In this document: one piece after another, positions 26,078 to 37,400 of the stretch | Layout of the letters: each line of letters opens with the position of its first letter | How positions within the stretch are numbered: position 1 is the stretch's first letter | DNA from: Vespula vulgaris | Taxonomy: Eukaryota > Arthropoda > Insecta > Hymenoptera > Vespidae | Direction of reading: 5' to 3' | Assembly (NCBI RefSeq): GCF_905475345.1 | Contig: NC_066609.1 | Span: 2,877,001-2,941,000, forward strand | Length of the DNA stretch: 64,000 bases | Made by a program: the position numbers and the translations under genes | Notes under the pieces: generated by a model | What the model was told of the DNA's origin: nothing | What the model saw: the letters and a program-made list of their open reading frames with translations, nothing else | The model's database searches: none

Positions 26078-29000
26078 TATTTATATAAATATATTTTTTA
26101 AACATAAACGGAAATAATGATCGATTTAAACTACAAATTAGAACATTTTTACGATCACCATTACATATAATAAAACAAGTGCATGGTTAAACAAAATATT
26201 GAAGAAAACGAGAAGGTGTTTAGATAGATAAAAATAACGCGTTTGTTTTTTTTTCTTTTTTACATAATCCTCAAAGAAATTAAAATTCGATCTCTTTCTC
26301 TCTCTGTTTTTTCTTTTTCTTTTTTTCACATAAGGTACTCCCGACGCCGTGACCAAAACAAATACGCCCTATTCTGCTTGTCGACGTGTTCTGCTATTTT
26401 TGCGATTTTTTTGTACATTACCTCCTCCTGACCTTCCTTTGCTGCAATGTGCAATGCCGTGTGCATATCTTTCGTTGTTGTGTCAACGGCTGCACCGTGT
26501 TGCAAGAGTAACATAACTATATCGATGTTACCCAATCTGGATGCGATGTGCAACGGTGTTTGTTGTTCCTACAAGAAAAGAATTAAATTTCTTCGGTTCG
26601 CGAAAAGCCCAAACTCTTATCTGTGTTGATTTCATCAACGAAATAAAAATGTTTAATCAACGAATACTTAAATTACATCATTTAAATTATTTACTTTTTG
26701 GATACTTGGATAATATAGCGAAAATATTTTAAATAAAGATATAATAGCACATTAATGAAGCTAGAAAAGCATACAAAATAAAAAAAAATTAATAAATAAA
26801 TGAAAAAAAAATAAGACAGGAAACAAATTGTTCTATGAATATCCCAGACTGGTTAATGGACTCATGCGTTTAAGTTGAACGCGAGCAAGTATGATTTAAA
26901 TATGGTCGATCATTTTCTATTTAAGTGATTCTGCGTTTTCTTTCGACGTGACAAAATTTATGTTGACTTAACGAATTAAAGATTTTCGAAACAAACTTTT
27001 TTGTTGTTTTACAAAGGGGAAAGGGGAAGATGAAAGATGAATAGATAGGAAAGGACGATTTGATTCGTAGGAAGTGAGGATTCCTTTTTTTTATTTACTT
27101 ACCCTAGCACGTGCATCGACTTTGGCTCCATTTCTTAATAAAATTCGAATAATATCGGTTTGATTAGCTCTAGCTGCCAGGTGTAGGGGTGTTTCTCCCC
27201 TAACAGTTGGCACGTCGGGATTGGCTTCGTGTTGTAGTAGGAATATCACGATATTCATGCATCCCATAAAACTGGCCACGTGTAAGGGAGTCAGTCCGGA
27301 CTGTAAAATATATGTTATTTTCCATTAGGACATTTTCTTCAATTCCGATTTCCACAAATCATTCGCTTAGACAAAGTTCTCTCTCTCTCTCTCTCTCTTT
27401 CTTTTATTCTCCTTTCCCTATTTCCTATAATTCTCCATCGTTTTCAGAAATAAACAGCATGGAAGGAGCACAGAATCCATAAAAATGATCAGATTTTATA
27501 TCCCGTCTTTCGTCCGATTCGCACAATCCGTTAACCAGCCTTCCTATATTATTTCTTCATCTTCTCCATACTTCAATGTTAAATCATCGTTTGAACGTAA
27601 AAGAAGAAGCAGCATGAAAAATATAGTGCAAACATTTTTGTAAATGAAGAAAGAAAGAAAAAAAAAAGAAAAAGAAAATATTGCTATAATCTCTTTTAGA
27701 TTCTTTTATTATTTGATTTATTAATCTTTTTATTCTTTTTTCTTAGTGCAAATAAAATTATATAAAGTATATAAACTATTCTCGCGAATTGTATGCAAGA
27801 AAATATTGAAGACAAGATAATAAGGAATTGTCGAGAAACATCGATCGTTACCTCTGTCGTAGACTCGATCGATGCGCCATGTTTCAGCAACAACTCGACG
27901 ACCTTTATACGATTCTTCTTGCAAGCGATGTGCAAAGGCGTAAAACCGTTTAAAGCTCGTGCATTTGGATCCGCCTTTCTATCCAAAAGCAATTTCGCGA
28001 CTCTAACGTGGCCGCAGTGTGCGGCTACATGTAGCGAAGTTAAATAATCGATCGTTACTTCGTCCACTGGTGCACGATGATAGAGTAATGCTCTAGCAGC
28101 ATCCACGTGATCTCCTTGAGAGGCCATATGCAAGGGTGCTAAACCATTCTATAAAAAAAGAATTTCGTTTTACAATTTTGTGCAAATACTCAGTTTTATT
28201 CTTTTCTTTTATTGAAAATTTCTGTTATACTTTACCTTTGTACGTGCACTGATTGGTGCTGAGTTCTCAAGGAGAGTATTAACAACTTCCTCATGTCCAG
28301 ATCGTGCAGCACAATGTAATGGAGTTAAACCATCTCTAGTTTTTGCATCTATTTGTGCCGAGTTTTCTAACAGGATTTTTACCATGTTATTTTTGCCCCA
28401 TTTCGCTGCTACATGGAGAGGACTGATATTGTGCTAAAATTAGAATAGAAAATTAGAAAATCCAGTTGATATAAGAAAAAGAAAGAAGGTTAGAAACAAA
28501 TTGTTAATTTATTTTTTGAAGTTTCATACTTTTGCCAAATAGTTCACATCAGCACCACGTTTAATTAACAAACGTGCTATCTCCTCGTTTCCATAATGAG
28601 CAGCAATGTGGAGAGGCGTGAAGCCACTCTTAGACGTGACATCCGGCTTGTGGTCGTTCTAAAAAGTAACATTGCATTGGTCAATTAATATCCAATTAAA
28701 GGAACATTTGCTTTGAAAGTTTTACAAAGAAAAAAAATTACATGGATTTATCGACAGAACAAAGTTTACTTGTATTATTCACAATTCAAAAATATATTGA
28801 TTTATTTATAAAAATTACCTGCAAAAGTAAATCGGCGGCTTTACAATCGTCCTTTTTAGCGGCGATATGAAGCGCCGGTAGCCTAACTTTTCCTTTCGAA
28901 TCGTTTTCCAAAAGTACACTGACGACTTTGTCGTGGCCTTGCTGCATAGCAACAGCAAGGGGGGTGAATCCATCCTAAAATTTACAAAGAAATGAAATTC

Positions 29001-30999
29001 ACATACGATAGAATTCTATAAATCTCTAACAATTAATTTAGCTTTACCTCCGTAGCGAGGCTTTGATTGGCTCCATTGCTAAGCAACAGCTTGACGACCT
29101 GATCGTGATTCTCTTGGGCCGCCATATATAATGGTGTGAATCCATTTTGCGATTGAATATTAACCGCAGCACCATATTGAATAAGAATACTAACTATTTC
29201 CGCTTGACCAGCTAAAAAAAAAATAATAATAATAATAAAAGAAAAAAATTGTCGAATGTATTACTTATATCACAATGAATAGGATCAGTGACTGCATAGT
29301 TTACCTAAAGATGCTATGTGCAATGCGGTATTGCCTTTCTTTGTCGCAGCGTCGACCTTTGCACCCCTTTTCAAAAGTTCCGTCACTATCTCAACGTGTC
29401 CATCTTTCGATGCTAAATGCAAAGCGTTTAGACCGTTCTGCAATTTGTCAATTGACGATTAAATTAGATATTATTAGAAACATAGAAATTGAAAAAATAT
29501 CTATTGAAAGAATAGAATTAAATATTACCGAGTTAGCTGTATTGATATCTAAATCAGTGTCTAGATATTCGATGACTTTTTCGAGGTTTCCAGATCGAGC
29601 TGCGCGAAGAAATGCGGTTGTATCGTCAGCCTGAAAAAGAAAAATTAAATAGCTTATCAGAAAAATAAAGAAAAAATCGAAGTGAACTCATAACCTCGAG
29701 ATTATTTATATTCTACTATATTCTATTTTTGATCTAATTAAACTTCATCTCTTCTGTGAAATCTAGTTTACTGCAGTAGTATCCCTTCCTGTTGTGTACA
29801 TTAACGCTTCGATTACGGTATTTATTTTCGTTATAGCTTGGAGAAATCGATTATTACAAGGTCTGAAGGGTGATAAAGGGATAAAAAATGTATTTTTTAT
29901 TCGTAATCATCTAAGATACAAATTTTCTTTTATGAATTTTTTTTTTGTTAATTTCATTCTGTTATAGTTATTTCTTTATGAAACTAACTATAAGTTTGAA
30001 AAAAGAACACGCGTGAAAAGAGAAAAGAGAAACGCATGATATAATAGTATTACACATTTGTGTGGCTATTTATAATAGCATCAAGTACATATTTACATAG
30101 ATACAGAGATATACCTTTCGAGTGTGATCCTTAACGCGCGCAAGAATTCATTCATTAAAATTTAGCGATGTATTGTAGTTACGAACAGAATCATATAAAT
30201 CACATGTTTCTATCGACACACATAACTCAATGTAACATAATTTTTTGTCTAGGTATACATTCATATAACGATATTAATTATTTATTGTGACAATTGTGAC
30301 AAATTAAACCTAACACGATTCGTATAATAATATTATTAAAAATTAATAAACAAAAATGTTTAAAAATAATTAAAATTGTCACCACCTATAAAAATAAAAG
30401 ATTGAACTACTTACTATTATCATTATCGAGGCAATTCGATCAATCTCTCCTTATCGAAAAATTCTAATTAACTATTTATAAAAAGTGTGGAGACGTTAAA
30501 AAAAAAAGAAAAAGAAAGAAAGAAAAGAAAAAGAGAAAAAAATCCAAAGTTACACCGACAAAAATAGTAGTCAATATCTAACACTCAATGCCGCACGAAA
30601 ACGCCGCTTGGTAGTACGACCTTCGCACACTCGCTCCCCAAATCGTATCATGTACGCATCCCCATACCCCTCCTCAGGCCCGCCATATCACCCAACACCC
30701 TCCTCATCGTTGTCGAATCTAACGAAGGGATTTCTTCCTGGTATATCCTTTTTTAATCCAGTAGCCAAAGTATCGGTAGTATTATAATATCGCACATAAT
30801 TATTTGGCCGAACGATGATTATGATATTCTTTTACTTTCTCCATAACTTTTAGCATCGAATTAATTTCGAATTGCTAAGGAAGAAAGAAGATACCGGTAC
30901 GTTTCGATAAAGCTAACGAGAGAATACGAAAAATCCTAAATCGTAGATTATTAACGAAACACTGAAATGTCCTACCTGATTCGTACTGTCCGTGACCAT
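7088..30999 (-). CDS. Ank2: Ankyrin-2, giant neuronal isoform, 4,577 aa, 27 coding exons
   Basis: Membrane-skeleton adaptor linking membrane proteins to spectrin; giant insect and nematode isoforms stabilise axonal and synaptic microtubules. Coding exons in transcript order: 30999-30976, 29630-29529, 29437-29305, 29211-29048, 28974-28819, 28658-28530, 28433-28236, 28148-27852, 27300-27103, 26568-26422, 24896-24747, 24479-24339, 24251-24096, 23972-23676, 23548-23365, 23294-23175, 23108-23021, 22707-22690, 22557-22333, 22256-22111, 21917-21709, 21512-21308, 21041-20852, 20777-20639, 20554-20275, 20091-19939, 16572-7088. Phases agree at every junction, and the total (13,734 nt) is an exact codon multiple. 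Order of domains: 24 ANK repeats (about 9-790), two ZU5 domains (about 895-1230), UPA (to about 1365), a short linker exon, then the giant exon. No death domain was recognised. The N-terminus MVTDSTNQ comes from a tiny first coding exon. Transcript isoforms are inferred, not seen. Confidence 0.9.
14030..15830 (-). repeat. Coding Lys/Glu (ER/K-type) low-complexity region in Ank2
   Basis: About 600 codons of alternating blocks such as [15 protein letters not shown], made mostly of AAG/GAA/GAG/GCA codons. Charges alternate in runs of about four, the pattern of single alpha-helix (ER/K) domains. On the + strand the same bases give a long Ser/Phe open frame, which is an artefact. Indels in multiples of 3 are expected between individuals. 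Confidence 0.85.
15284..15667 (-). repeat. Four 96-bp tandem units (32 codons each) in the Ank2 helix
   Basis: The marker TTCGGCT recurs on the + strand at 15284, 15380, 15476 and 15572, then at 15668 where the copy diverges, giving an exact 96-base period. Each unit is two related 16-residue halves, one with KKKK-EEEE and one with KKKQ-EEEE. Near-identity between copies suggests recent expansion or gene conversion. Confidence 0.85.
17891..19081 (-). CDS. Uncharacterised acidic protein (396 aa) in the last Ank2 intron: nested gene or alternative Ank2 tail
   Basis: I do not recognise this protein. The frame runs from the ATG at 19081 to TGA at 17891-17893; the open frame extends upstream to 19108 only through a GTG. 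It is rich in Asp/Glu/Ser. Four related acidic motifs stand out: [40 protein letters not shown] and a C-terminal TDVEDVD. A basic [12 protein letters not shown] stretch could be a nuclear signal. Two readings are possible. One is its own transcript, with a 5' exon ending at a GTGAGT donor near 19419 and an acceptor near 19253. The other is an alternative last exon of Ank2: an AG acceptor just upstream (about 19095) is phase-compatible with the exon ending at 19939, though it lacks a good pyrimidine tract. Minus-strand AATAAA signals lie near 17427 and 17379. Confidence 0.65.
   Translation of the reverse strand: MEKSGQANTMNETSPTIDVNNEKDKTENDKSSVCKITTDLCELKQINCEIGAKEVSQSCSINSCNEEDKVKNENRSNPSNEPREEQKNDQQNVAKDGDEKNYNECCALEDNLQKIKQCCQSPSRGKETTSMKQKRKSRSTRRRLNAMINNTSLHFSDTDSEGELVIMEAYARTPSPAKSRGPVISVTMEDIESVDKFDTNPRCLTILSTPEMNISRRGSFAENLTDVDEIYASEPENEQNTEGRKSLTVTGVTYQGETDVEDISNDEDEPVIYVTPRLDILCEFGGETITTKEGNGPFSVEIRSRMSKEIEDTEVRNSSDIVIMPGTDSEDMEVSDEDDLQIASCSQRDLFEDLDVLAASHIVMTNVNKTDNMLAVKDIQEDITIGDCHTDVEDVD
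19115..19160. repeat. (TA)n/(GT)n microsatellite
   Basis: TA, GT and TA dinucleotide blocks in the 5' UTR or upstream intron of the 396-residue ORF. Confidence 0.8.
20163..20258. repeat. (TA)n with TACA insertions
   Basis: About 95 bases of TA repeat filling most of the short Ank2 intron between the UPA exon (20554-20275) and the linker exon (20091-19939). Confidence 0.9.
20275..22707 (-). other. Ank2: Ank2 ZU5-ZU5-UPA (spectrin-binding) exon block
   Basis: Exons 18 to 25 encode the supramodule. The first ZU5 begins [19 protein letters not shown]. The second includes [18 protein letters not shown] and [18 protein letters not shown] includes FWLMDCR and [14 protein letters not shown]. In the family this block binds beta-spectrin. 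The block contains an 18-nt microexon (22707-22690) and one GC-AG intron (22332-22257). Confidence 0.9.
23990..24070. repeat. (TTG)n(TTA)n trinucleotide array
   Basis: A TTG array runs into a TTA array inside a 123-base Ank2 intron (24095-23973), so about two thirds of the intron is microsatellite. Confidence 0.9.
24897..26421. other. Large Ank2 intron, no exon seen
   Basis: An intron of 1.5 kb with TA/GT-rich tracts, pyrimidine runs near 25620-25700 and 26280-26330, and no segment I could read as an ANK repeat or other exon on the minus strand. Confidence 0.5.
29638..30975. other. First coding-region intron of Ank2, with a GC-richer patch
   Basis: A 1.35 kb intron between the MVTDSTNQ exon and ANK repeat 1. 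Mostly AT-rich, but 30590-30730 is clearly GC-richer with several CpGs. It could be an internal promoter or alternative first exon. No ORF supports a coding exon. Confidence 0.4.
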
Positions 31000-31205
31000 G
31001 ATGTCGTAGCCGGAGAACCAGGAGACGTCTTTGACGATGTTCTCTCTCCGGCTCGACGAGGGGATCGTGAATCGAGCGTGAAAAAAATGACTACCCTCGT
31101 AGAGAGGCCCGCGTCAATCCACCATTCGTGAAGCCGCCCGGGAAAGGTAACGCCAGAAGTACGGAACGAACGAACGACCGAGGAGGGTGAGTTAGAGTAA
31201 GAGAA

Positions 31206-31237
<32 letters not shown>

Positions 31238-31330
31238 GGAGAGGAAGAGGGAAGGAGAAAGAACATAACGCTAGATAGGAGCCGCCCTTGTGCGTTCATA
31301 TAAAGCGCAGACTCGAACTACAACGATTCA
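31000..31330 (-). promoter_or_regulatory. Ank2 5' UTR and promoter region
   Basis: Directly upstream of the Ank2 ATG (30999-30997). GC-richer than its surroundings, with CpGs at 31010-31180 and a long GA tract at 31198-31262. That tract reads as CT on the Ank2 strand, like the GAGA/CT elements of insect promoters. The exact start site is not determinable. Confidence 0.45.
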
Positions 31331-34300
31331 TGTATGAACAGAGAGGATGTTAGTATTGGTAATAATAGTAATAGTAGTAGTAATAGTAGTGGTGGTGGTG
31401 GTGGTGGTGGTGGTAGTTGGCGGGGAAGTATCGTTTTTCTTGCTCCCTTATGTTACTCTTTTCTCTTTCCACTTTTCTTGCTAACCTTTCATTCCTCCTC
31501 GTTCGTTCGACGCGCATAACTTCCGCGTTAGATCAGATCCGGTGATTCGAAAAGACCCGGTTTTTTGTGTTCTCTCGGTTTAAACTAATTGTAATTCCTA
31601 ATTCGAAAGTAGTGTAAGGCATATTTCGATATTAAAATTCTTATTTCGTTATACATATTTCAGAAAAATATGACGAGAAAAATAATTTGTTTGATATAAT
31701 AATAGGAATATCAAAATTAACTGATACCTTTTAATACAATCATTTACCTCGTTATATTTCTACTATTTCATTTTTTTGCTTTGATATCTTTCTTATCTTT
31801 TGATTTGATTAATCCAGTATGAAATATATTTGAAGTTTCATTTCTTAAATGACAAATTTTCAGATATAGATAATCTTTAAACAGTCAGGAAAGTTTCTCG
31901 TGTTTATCCTTATTCAAAATTCAAACCCTTAGGCGCCTTCTATCGTATAATTCTTCGCAAGACAAATACGAGCGATGATTATTAAAGATAAGATCACATT
32001 GACTAAAAATTACATCTTGAATTCTTTTTTTTTCTATAAAATATAATGCTTAGTACGAAACCATCATTCATTATCGTTCGTAGATTCCATTGTAGGATCT
32101 AACTTTTATTAAAATTTTTATTAAACTTTTTACTCTTTTATCTTATACCTTTTACATATGCACCCAATGAATGATTGTATCGTTAAGACAATGTCTTTAT
32201 TTGAAAACGGACGAAATTCGAAGAAGCAGGAGTAAATGCGCGTTCCATCGATCGCATTGGTCATTTCAAGGGGGATAACCAACAGCAATGACGCGAGAAC
32301 ACGGTAGGAAGTAGTAGTGGGAAATGAGTCAGACCTTTGGTAGTAACACGTTGTTATGCGTCGGCGTCCTAAATCGGTTTGTTGTATGGCGGGCTAGAAA
32401 GCGTCACCTGTAACACACATAGTGTGTCTGCCCTCTTGGCGGCATATATGACGATCAATAAAACACCTCACCATGTCTTTCTCTCTCTCTTTTTCTCTCT
32501 CTCTTTCACGTACTAATCAACATTGGAATAAGGAGAACCCTGAATGCAATACTCTATACAAAGCGTTGCGTGTAAAATACACCTTATACGCGACGATCTT
32601 TTCTTTCAAGACTTTCATCACTCATACCACCTTACACTTACCCTTCTCCGTCGTATTATCGTCCCTTTAAATCGTCCCTTTTCTTAATCTTCCTTTTTTC
32701 CTCTTTTTTCTCTTTTTCTTTATTTCTTTTTTTTTCTTGGCATAATATCGTGTTATTCCATGCAATAATAATTAAGATTTAATCGTATTTAATAAAAGAA
32801 GAATTTGTTTTGTTAATTACGAAAGAAGAATATTCGTTTATTCCTTTTTGAAAAATTTTTTCGATTATTGTGATTTAAATCTCGCGCTCTTCGACAAACC
32901 ATTGTTGCCAAATGTGTTAAGGCGAGAAAAGTACCGCCAAATTTGAATTGAATATTTTACTGCGTATCTTTTAAATATTTTGATTATTTTATTTAAATAC
33001 ATATTCAATTCGAATATTTTATTAAAGCTTTATGAATTTGAAATATATCAAATCTATAGCAGATCGATTAGAATGATGTTATATTCTGCAAACATTTTTT
33101 TAAGAAAACTATTAAATAACCAAAGAAAATATTATTTTCGTAAAAATGAAATGAAAAATGCTTAATAGCAATGTCCAGATTATAATAAACTTTTTTTTTC
33201 CTTTAATTTTAATAGCAAACTTAAGAAATGTTAAAAGAAACACAAAAGAGAAAACAAAATCTTGGACTATTTATAAATATAGAAAAGTAGAATCCTCAGA
33301 CAGTAACGCTTTACATAAATTATATGAATAAATACAAGGCACGTGATCGAGTTGCGTCAATTACGTAAAAATAAGAAATGTCGAAAAGTTGCCTTAAACG
33401 ATAAAAGAGTCTTGTTTAATCCAAATTATGTGCCTTTTTTACTTTTTTATTCGATTAGTAAAGCAACGAATAAATAGATAAATAAACAAATAAATAATAT
33501 AGGCTAGGATGCGTACAATTGGGAAATAAACTTTTCAACGTTTTTCATGAGACAAATAGAGGTTAACAAACGAAAATCTTTCATGACTTTTAACCTTGAG
33601 ATACTAGATATTGTTTTTAATTAATATTTACCTGAAGCCTAATAATGGGTAGAAACTCAGCCTCAGTCGTCATTCCTAAATAATAGACTGTGTACTTAGT
33701 TTGACAAAACTTGATGTGTACGTATCTATTATACTCTCCATGCTGAAGACGTAGGTCATCGGATATTTATAGAATTTCTTGTTATCCTCACATCATCTTC
33801 TGTATGCTTTTGCAAAAGATATTTACATAACTCAGATATATTATATTAATCGTTTGTAAACCCATAAACACTTAAATATTTTAGCAATTTTTCATTCACG
33901 CTTCAACCATCCTATAATTCAAGAAATGACATCCTTCTCTATTTTTCAATTTATCTTGAAAACTATTCAATAAAATCTTGTACTTTTTTGCATACACATA
34001 TATATAAATGTGAAGTTGTATTATTATTAACTATACTATTTCTATTAATTCATATTATATCGTTCATTCCATCTGTTTGAATTTTATCAAATGGGATAAT
34101 GACAATTATTTGAACTGTGAATACAATCGCAGATGATTCGATTTTTTAAATATTATTTCAATCTATTTTTAATTGACTGCGCATTCTTACTATATAGATT
34201 GTAAGCAATACGATTATTTGTGGAATCGTATTTTTTGGAGAGCTTATTTTTTAAACGAAATAATTATAAAGGAATTATTTTAATAATACGTACAAAGAAC

Positions 34301-34462
34301 ATTTCAAAATAATTAGGGTTAAATTAACGATTGGTAAGACTGCTTTTTAGGCGCTAAACTGCGTCATATTAAAAAATAAAAGATTAATATTCGTTATTAT
34401 TCGATTTATTGTTGATTTATTTACTATATCGTAATAAGTTGTTTAATTATCTTTTACATTAG
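31331..34462. other. Intergenic region between Ank2 and the RING-H2 gene (divergent)
   Basis: About 3.1 kb between oppositely oriented genes. Mostly AT-rich. A GC-richer patch at 32220-32460 is the best promoter candidate. The missing first coding exon of the RING-H2 gene should lie here, but no ATG exon with a phase-0 donor was found. A 24-base sequence at 32909-32932 recurs exactly at 35078. Confidence 0.45.
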
Positions 34463-37400
34463 GAACTAATTGAAACGTTGGATGAGGCGTCAGCAGCATT
34501 TATAAATAAACAATACCAAACAGCTTGTAATAAATATAAAGTAGCTGTACAATTATTTACAAGCTTAAATCCAAATGTAGGTTATTAAAGAATTTATATT
34601 CATATAGATATTAATATGTAATACTATTATATAAATATTATATTTATATATAATTTCAGGTAAAAGATAATATTCAACATACAACAGAGTATCTATTATG
34701 TATAATTTTATTAGAGTCCAATACATTCCACAATATAATAGAAGCGTTAAAAACTCTTATAAATTTAGAAAAATCTATTGGAAAGTCCTATCCAGCTGTT
34801 TATTATGCCATAGCAAAAGCATATATTCAATTGTACAGGTAATGTGTATACACTTTTAAGTAATATATTTAATTAAAGATGTTGCGATCTGTAATAAAAT
34901 CTTTATGTTTAGGTTTAATTTTGCTATTAGTACAATTAACAAGGGACTTGCTATTTTAAATGAAGGGACACATTTTCCAATCCAGTATGTACCTATGACG
35001 TCTACTATTATAAATGAAACAACAAAAGAAGGTTTATTGGTATGATTTGTCTAATTATTTCTATAAATGTTTAAATACAAATGTGTTAAGGCGAGAAAAG
35101 TTCATATAATATATCTAAACATTATATATATTATTTACTGCACGTTCATACTTTATGAAGATATTGATATATATATAAGTAATATTTCTTATTGTACCAA
35201 TAGATTTCATTAATGGATTTACAAGAAAAAGCTTCGAGTTGGCATTGTCCAAATGCAAAATGTTTCTTAGAATACTGTCAGAATAATATTCCACATTGTT
35301 CACCGTGTAAAGATATATTTTTCAGGTAAATGCATCCATCACTTCGTATGCATAAGTATACATAATTATAAATTTTTTTTCTTCTATTTATTTACAGTGA
35401 CCCAGCTTTTTCTGGCTTAGTTGTTATCACATGTAGCAATGCAAGTAATCCTTGCAAATTGAACTTTCATCCAGTTTGTTGGAAATTTCAAAAAAGCAAA
35501 CTATGTATAGTAAACAAACTTTCAGATAAGGTAATAAATATATTATATATCATATACTTTTATAGATATCTTTAATTGTATGTCTTTAAATAGGATATGA
35601 TAGGTCGCTCATGTTTTACATCAAACTGTGGAACTGAAGATAGAAGTGTCATAACAAAAATTGAAATATTAAACGATGATGCCAAAGTTGTATCAGTTAT
35701 TGAAGACTCCTCTTTATCAACACTACTAGTATCTAATTCTGTAGTTAATGGTGCTATTAAAAAACATGTATGAATATGATTATTAATTTTAGTACTCATT
35801 TCTATACATTTTTAATATCAAACATTCTTTATATATTTTATTTTTATATATTTATTTTTATTACAATATAGCGACTTATAAAGCCAATCTCAAAATGTAA
35901 AAGACCAAACTTTCTTCATCTTCAGAGCACACAACAAGAATGCAGCAAGACATTTAAAGAAATGTAAGAAATTTACAATATTGGAAATATGTATAACTTA
36001 AACAAAACATTCTAATATTTTATTGTAACAATAATATTTTAATAATATTTCTTCTGATATACTTACAGATCTGACAAAGAAATGAAATTAATGAAACTAA
36101 TTAAATTGCGAGAAAATAATTTTGGTATTCTACATGAAAATGTAAGATTATATTTGTGGTTTATATCAATGTATACAAATGCATGTTACTTGTCATTTAT
36201 AAATTATATATATTTTTTCTTTTTACAAAAGTTAGAACCTCGTGAAGACATGTTTGATAATGAGAACATAAATAGCACAGATATTCTGTCAGAATTTGAG
36301 CTTGAAAATATTGATTCAGAAACATTGCAGCAATGTCGTTTCTTACTGGAGTAAGTAAATCACTATAAAAATGAACTAATAGTAATAACTACCCTAAAGA
36401 TTTTATTTAAACTCTATAAATATTCTGTATAAATATTTTATATATTTTTTATTAGGATTATGTATGAATTTATTAAATTAAATATAATAGTTCATAGAAA
36501 CAAACTATTATCAAAGTGGTATGAAACAAAAGAAATTATGGCATATATTACAAGAACAGATGAATATTTAGGTAAATAATTTAATTTTTAATAGATAATC
36601 TATACAATGTTGTTAGATTGTGTTAATTTATAATTTGTAGTTAAAATTTATTTTTTGATATTATTATTTCTTTTTTTAGATTCAGATATATTGAATCTCT
36701 TACTTAAATCTCCAAAACTTATTAGAATTGGAGATTATATCTGTGTTCCACAAGCTTTACAACAAATGTTTCAAATATTTGAACATGAAGTAACTCAACA
36801 ATATGAATTAATATTGCAAAGTGAAACTAATGAATATAAAGATACCACACTAACAGGTATAACCAATTGTAATTATATGAGTAGTCCACGTTTCGTTAAT
36901 ATAAAAAATAAAACAATTAATAATGCTACCTTAAAAATTGATTTGCAGATAATGAAAATATTTTATATAAAGAGTGTGTTACTAATAATGACAGTGAAAC
37001 TGATCAGGTCTGTATATATACACTTACTGACAGAATTTAAGAAACAAAGTAATCGTTTGTCTACTTTTATACAATATTTTTTATCTTCCAAAATACATAG
37101 GTTGAATAGTAAAAATAGCATAATGAATTAGCATGATGTATGAAATATTATCTCATTATACTATTTTTAGTTTCAATCTATGTATTTCGGAAGATAAAGA
37201 ATATATAAAAATGGGCGAACAATTACTTTGTTTCTGAACTTTTGTCAGTAAATGTACATTTAAAAAACAAAAAATTTATTTCTTATTTCCTATATATTTT
37301 AAATATATCTTCTTAATCAGTATTAAGCATGCAATTAAGATGAAAATATTAATAATATCATAAATTACAGAATCTTCAAAAGCTGTCTGGTTTAACAAGT

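Larger units (their letters stand above)
23365..29630 (-). other. Ank2: Ank2 24-ANK-repeat membrane-binding exon block
   Basis: Exons 2 to 15 encode 24 consecutive repeats of about 33 residues of the form [15 protein letters not shown] counted them from the segment beginning [15 protein letters not shown] to [14 protein letters not shown]. Most exons hold whole repeats with phase-0 ends, so the exon structure follows the repeats. A 1.5 kb intron (26421-24897) splits repeat 16; the other introns in the block are mostly shorter. In the family this solenoid binds membrane proteins such as L1-type adhesion molecules and channels. Confidence 0.93.

Noticed and set aside
33647..34334. Candidate first exon for the RING-H2 gene, using the GTAAGA donor at 34335 or the GTAGGT donor near 33751
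   Set aside because: In the required phase each reaches a stop codon before any ATG.
36857..37131. Open frame continuing from a RING-gene exon into the MITE
   Set aside because: A GT donor at 36857 and a downstream exon at 36949 restore the frame to the next coding exon; the extension is intronic.
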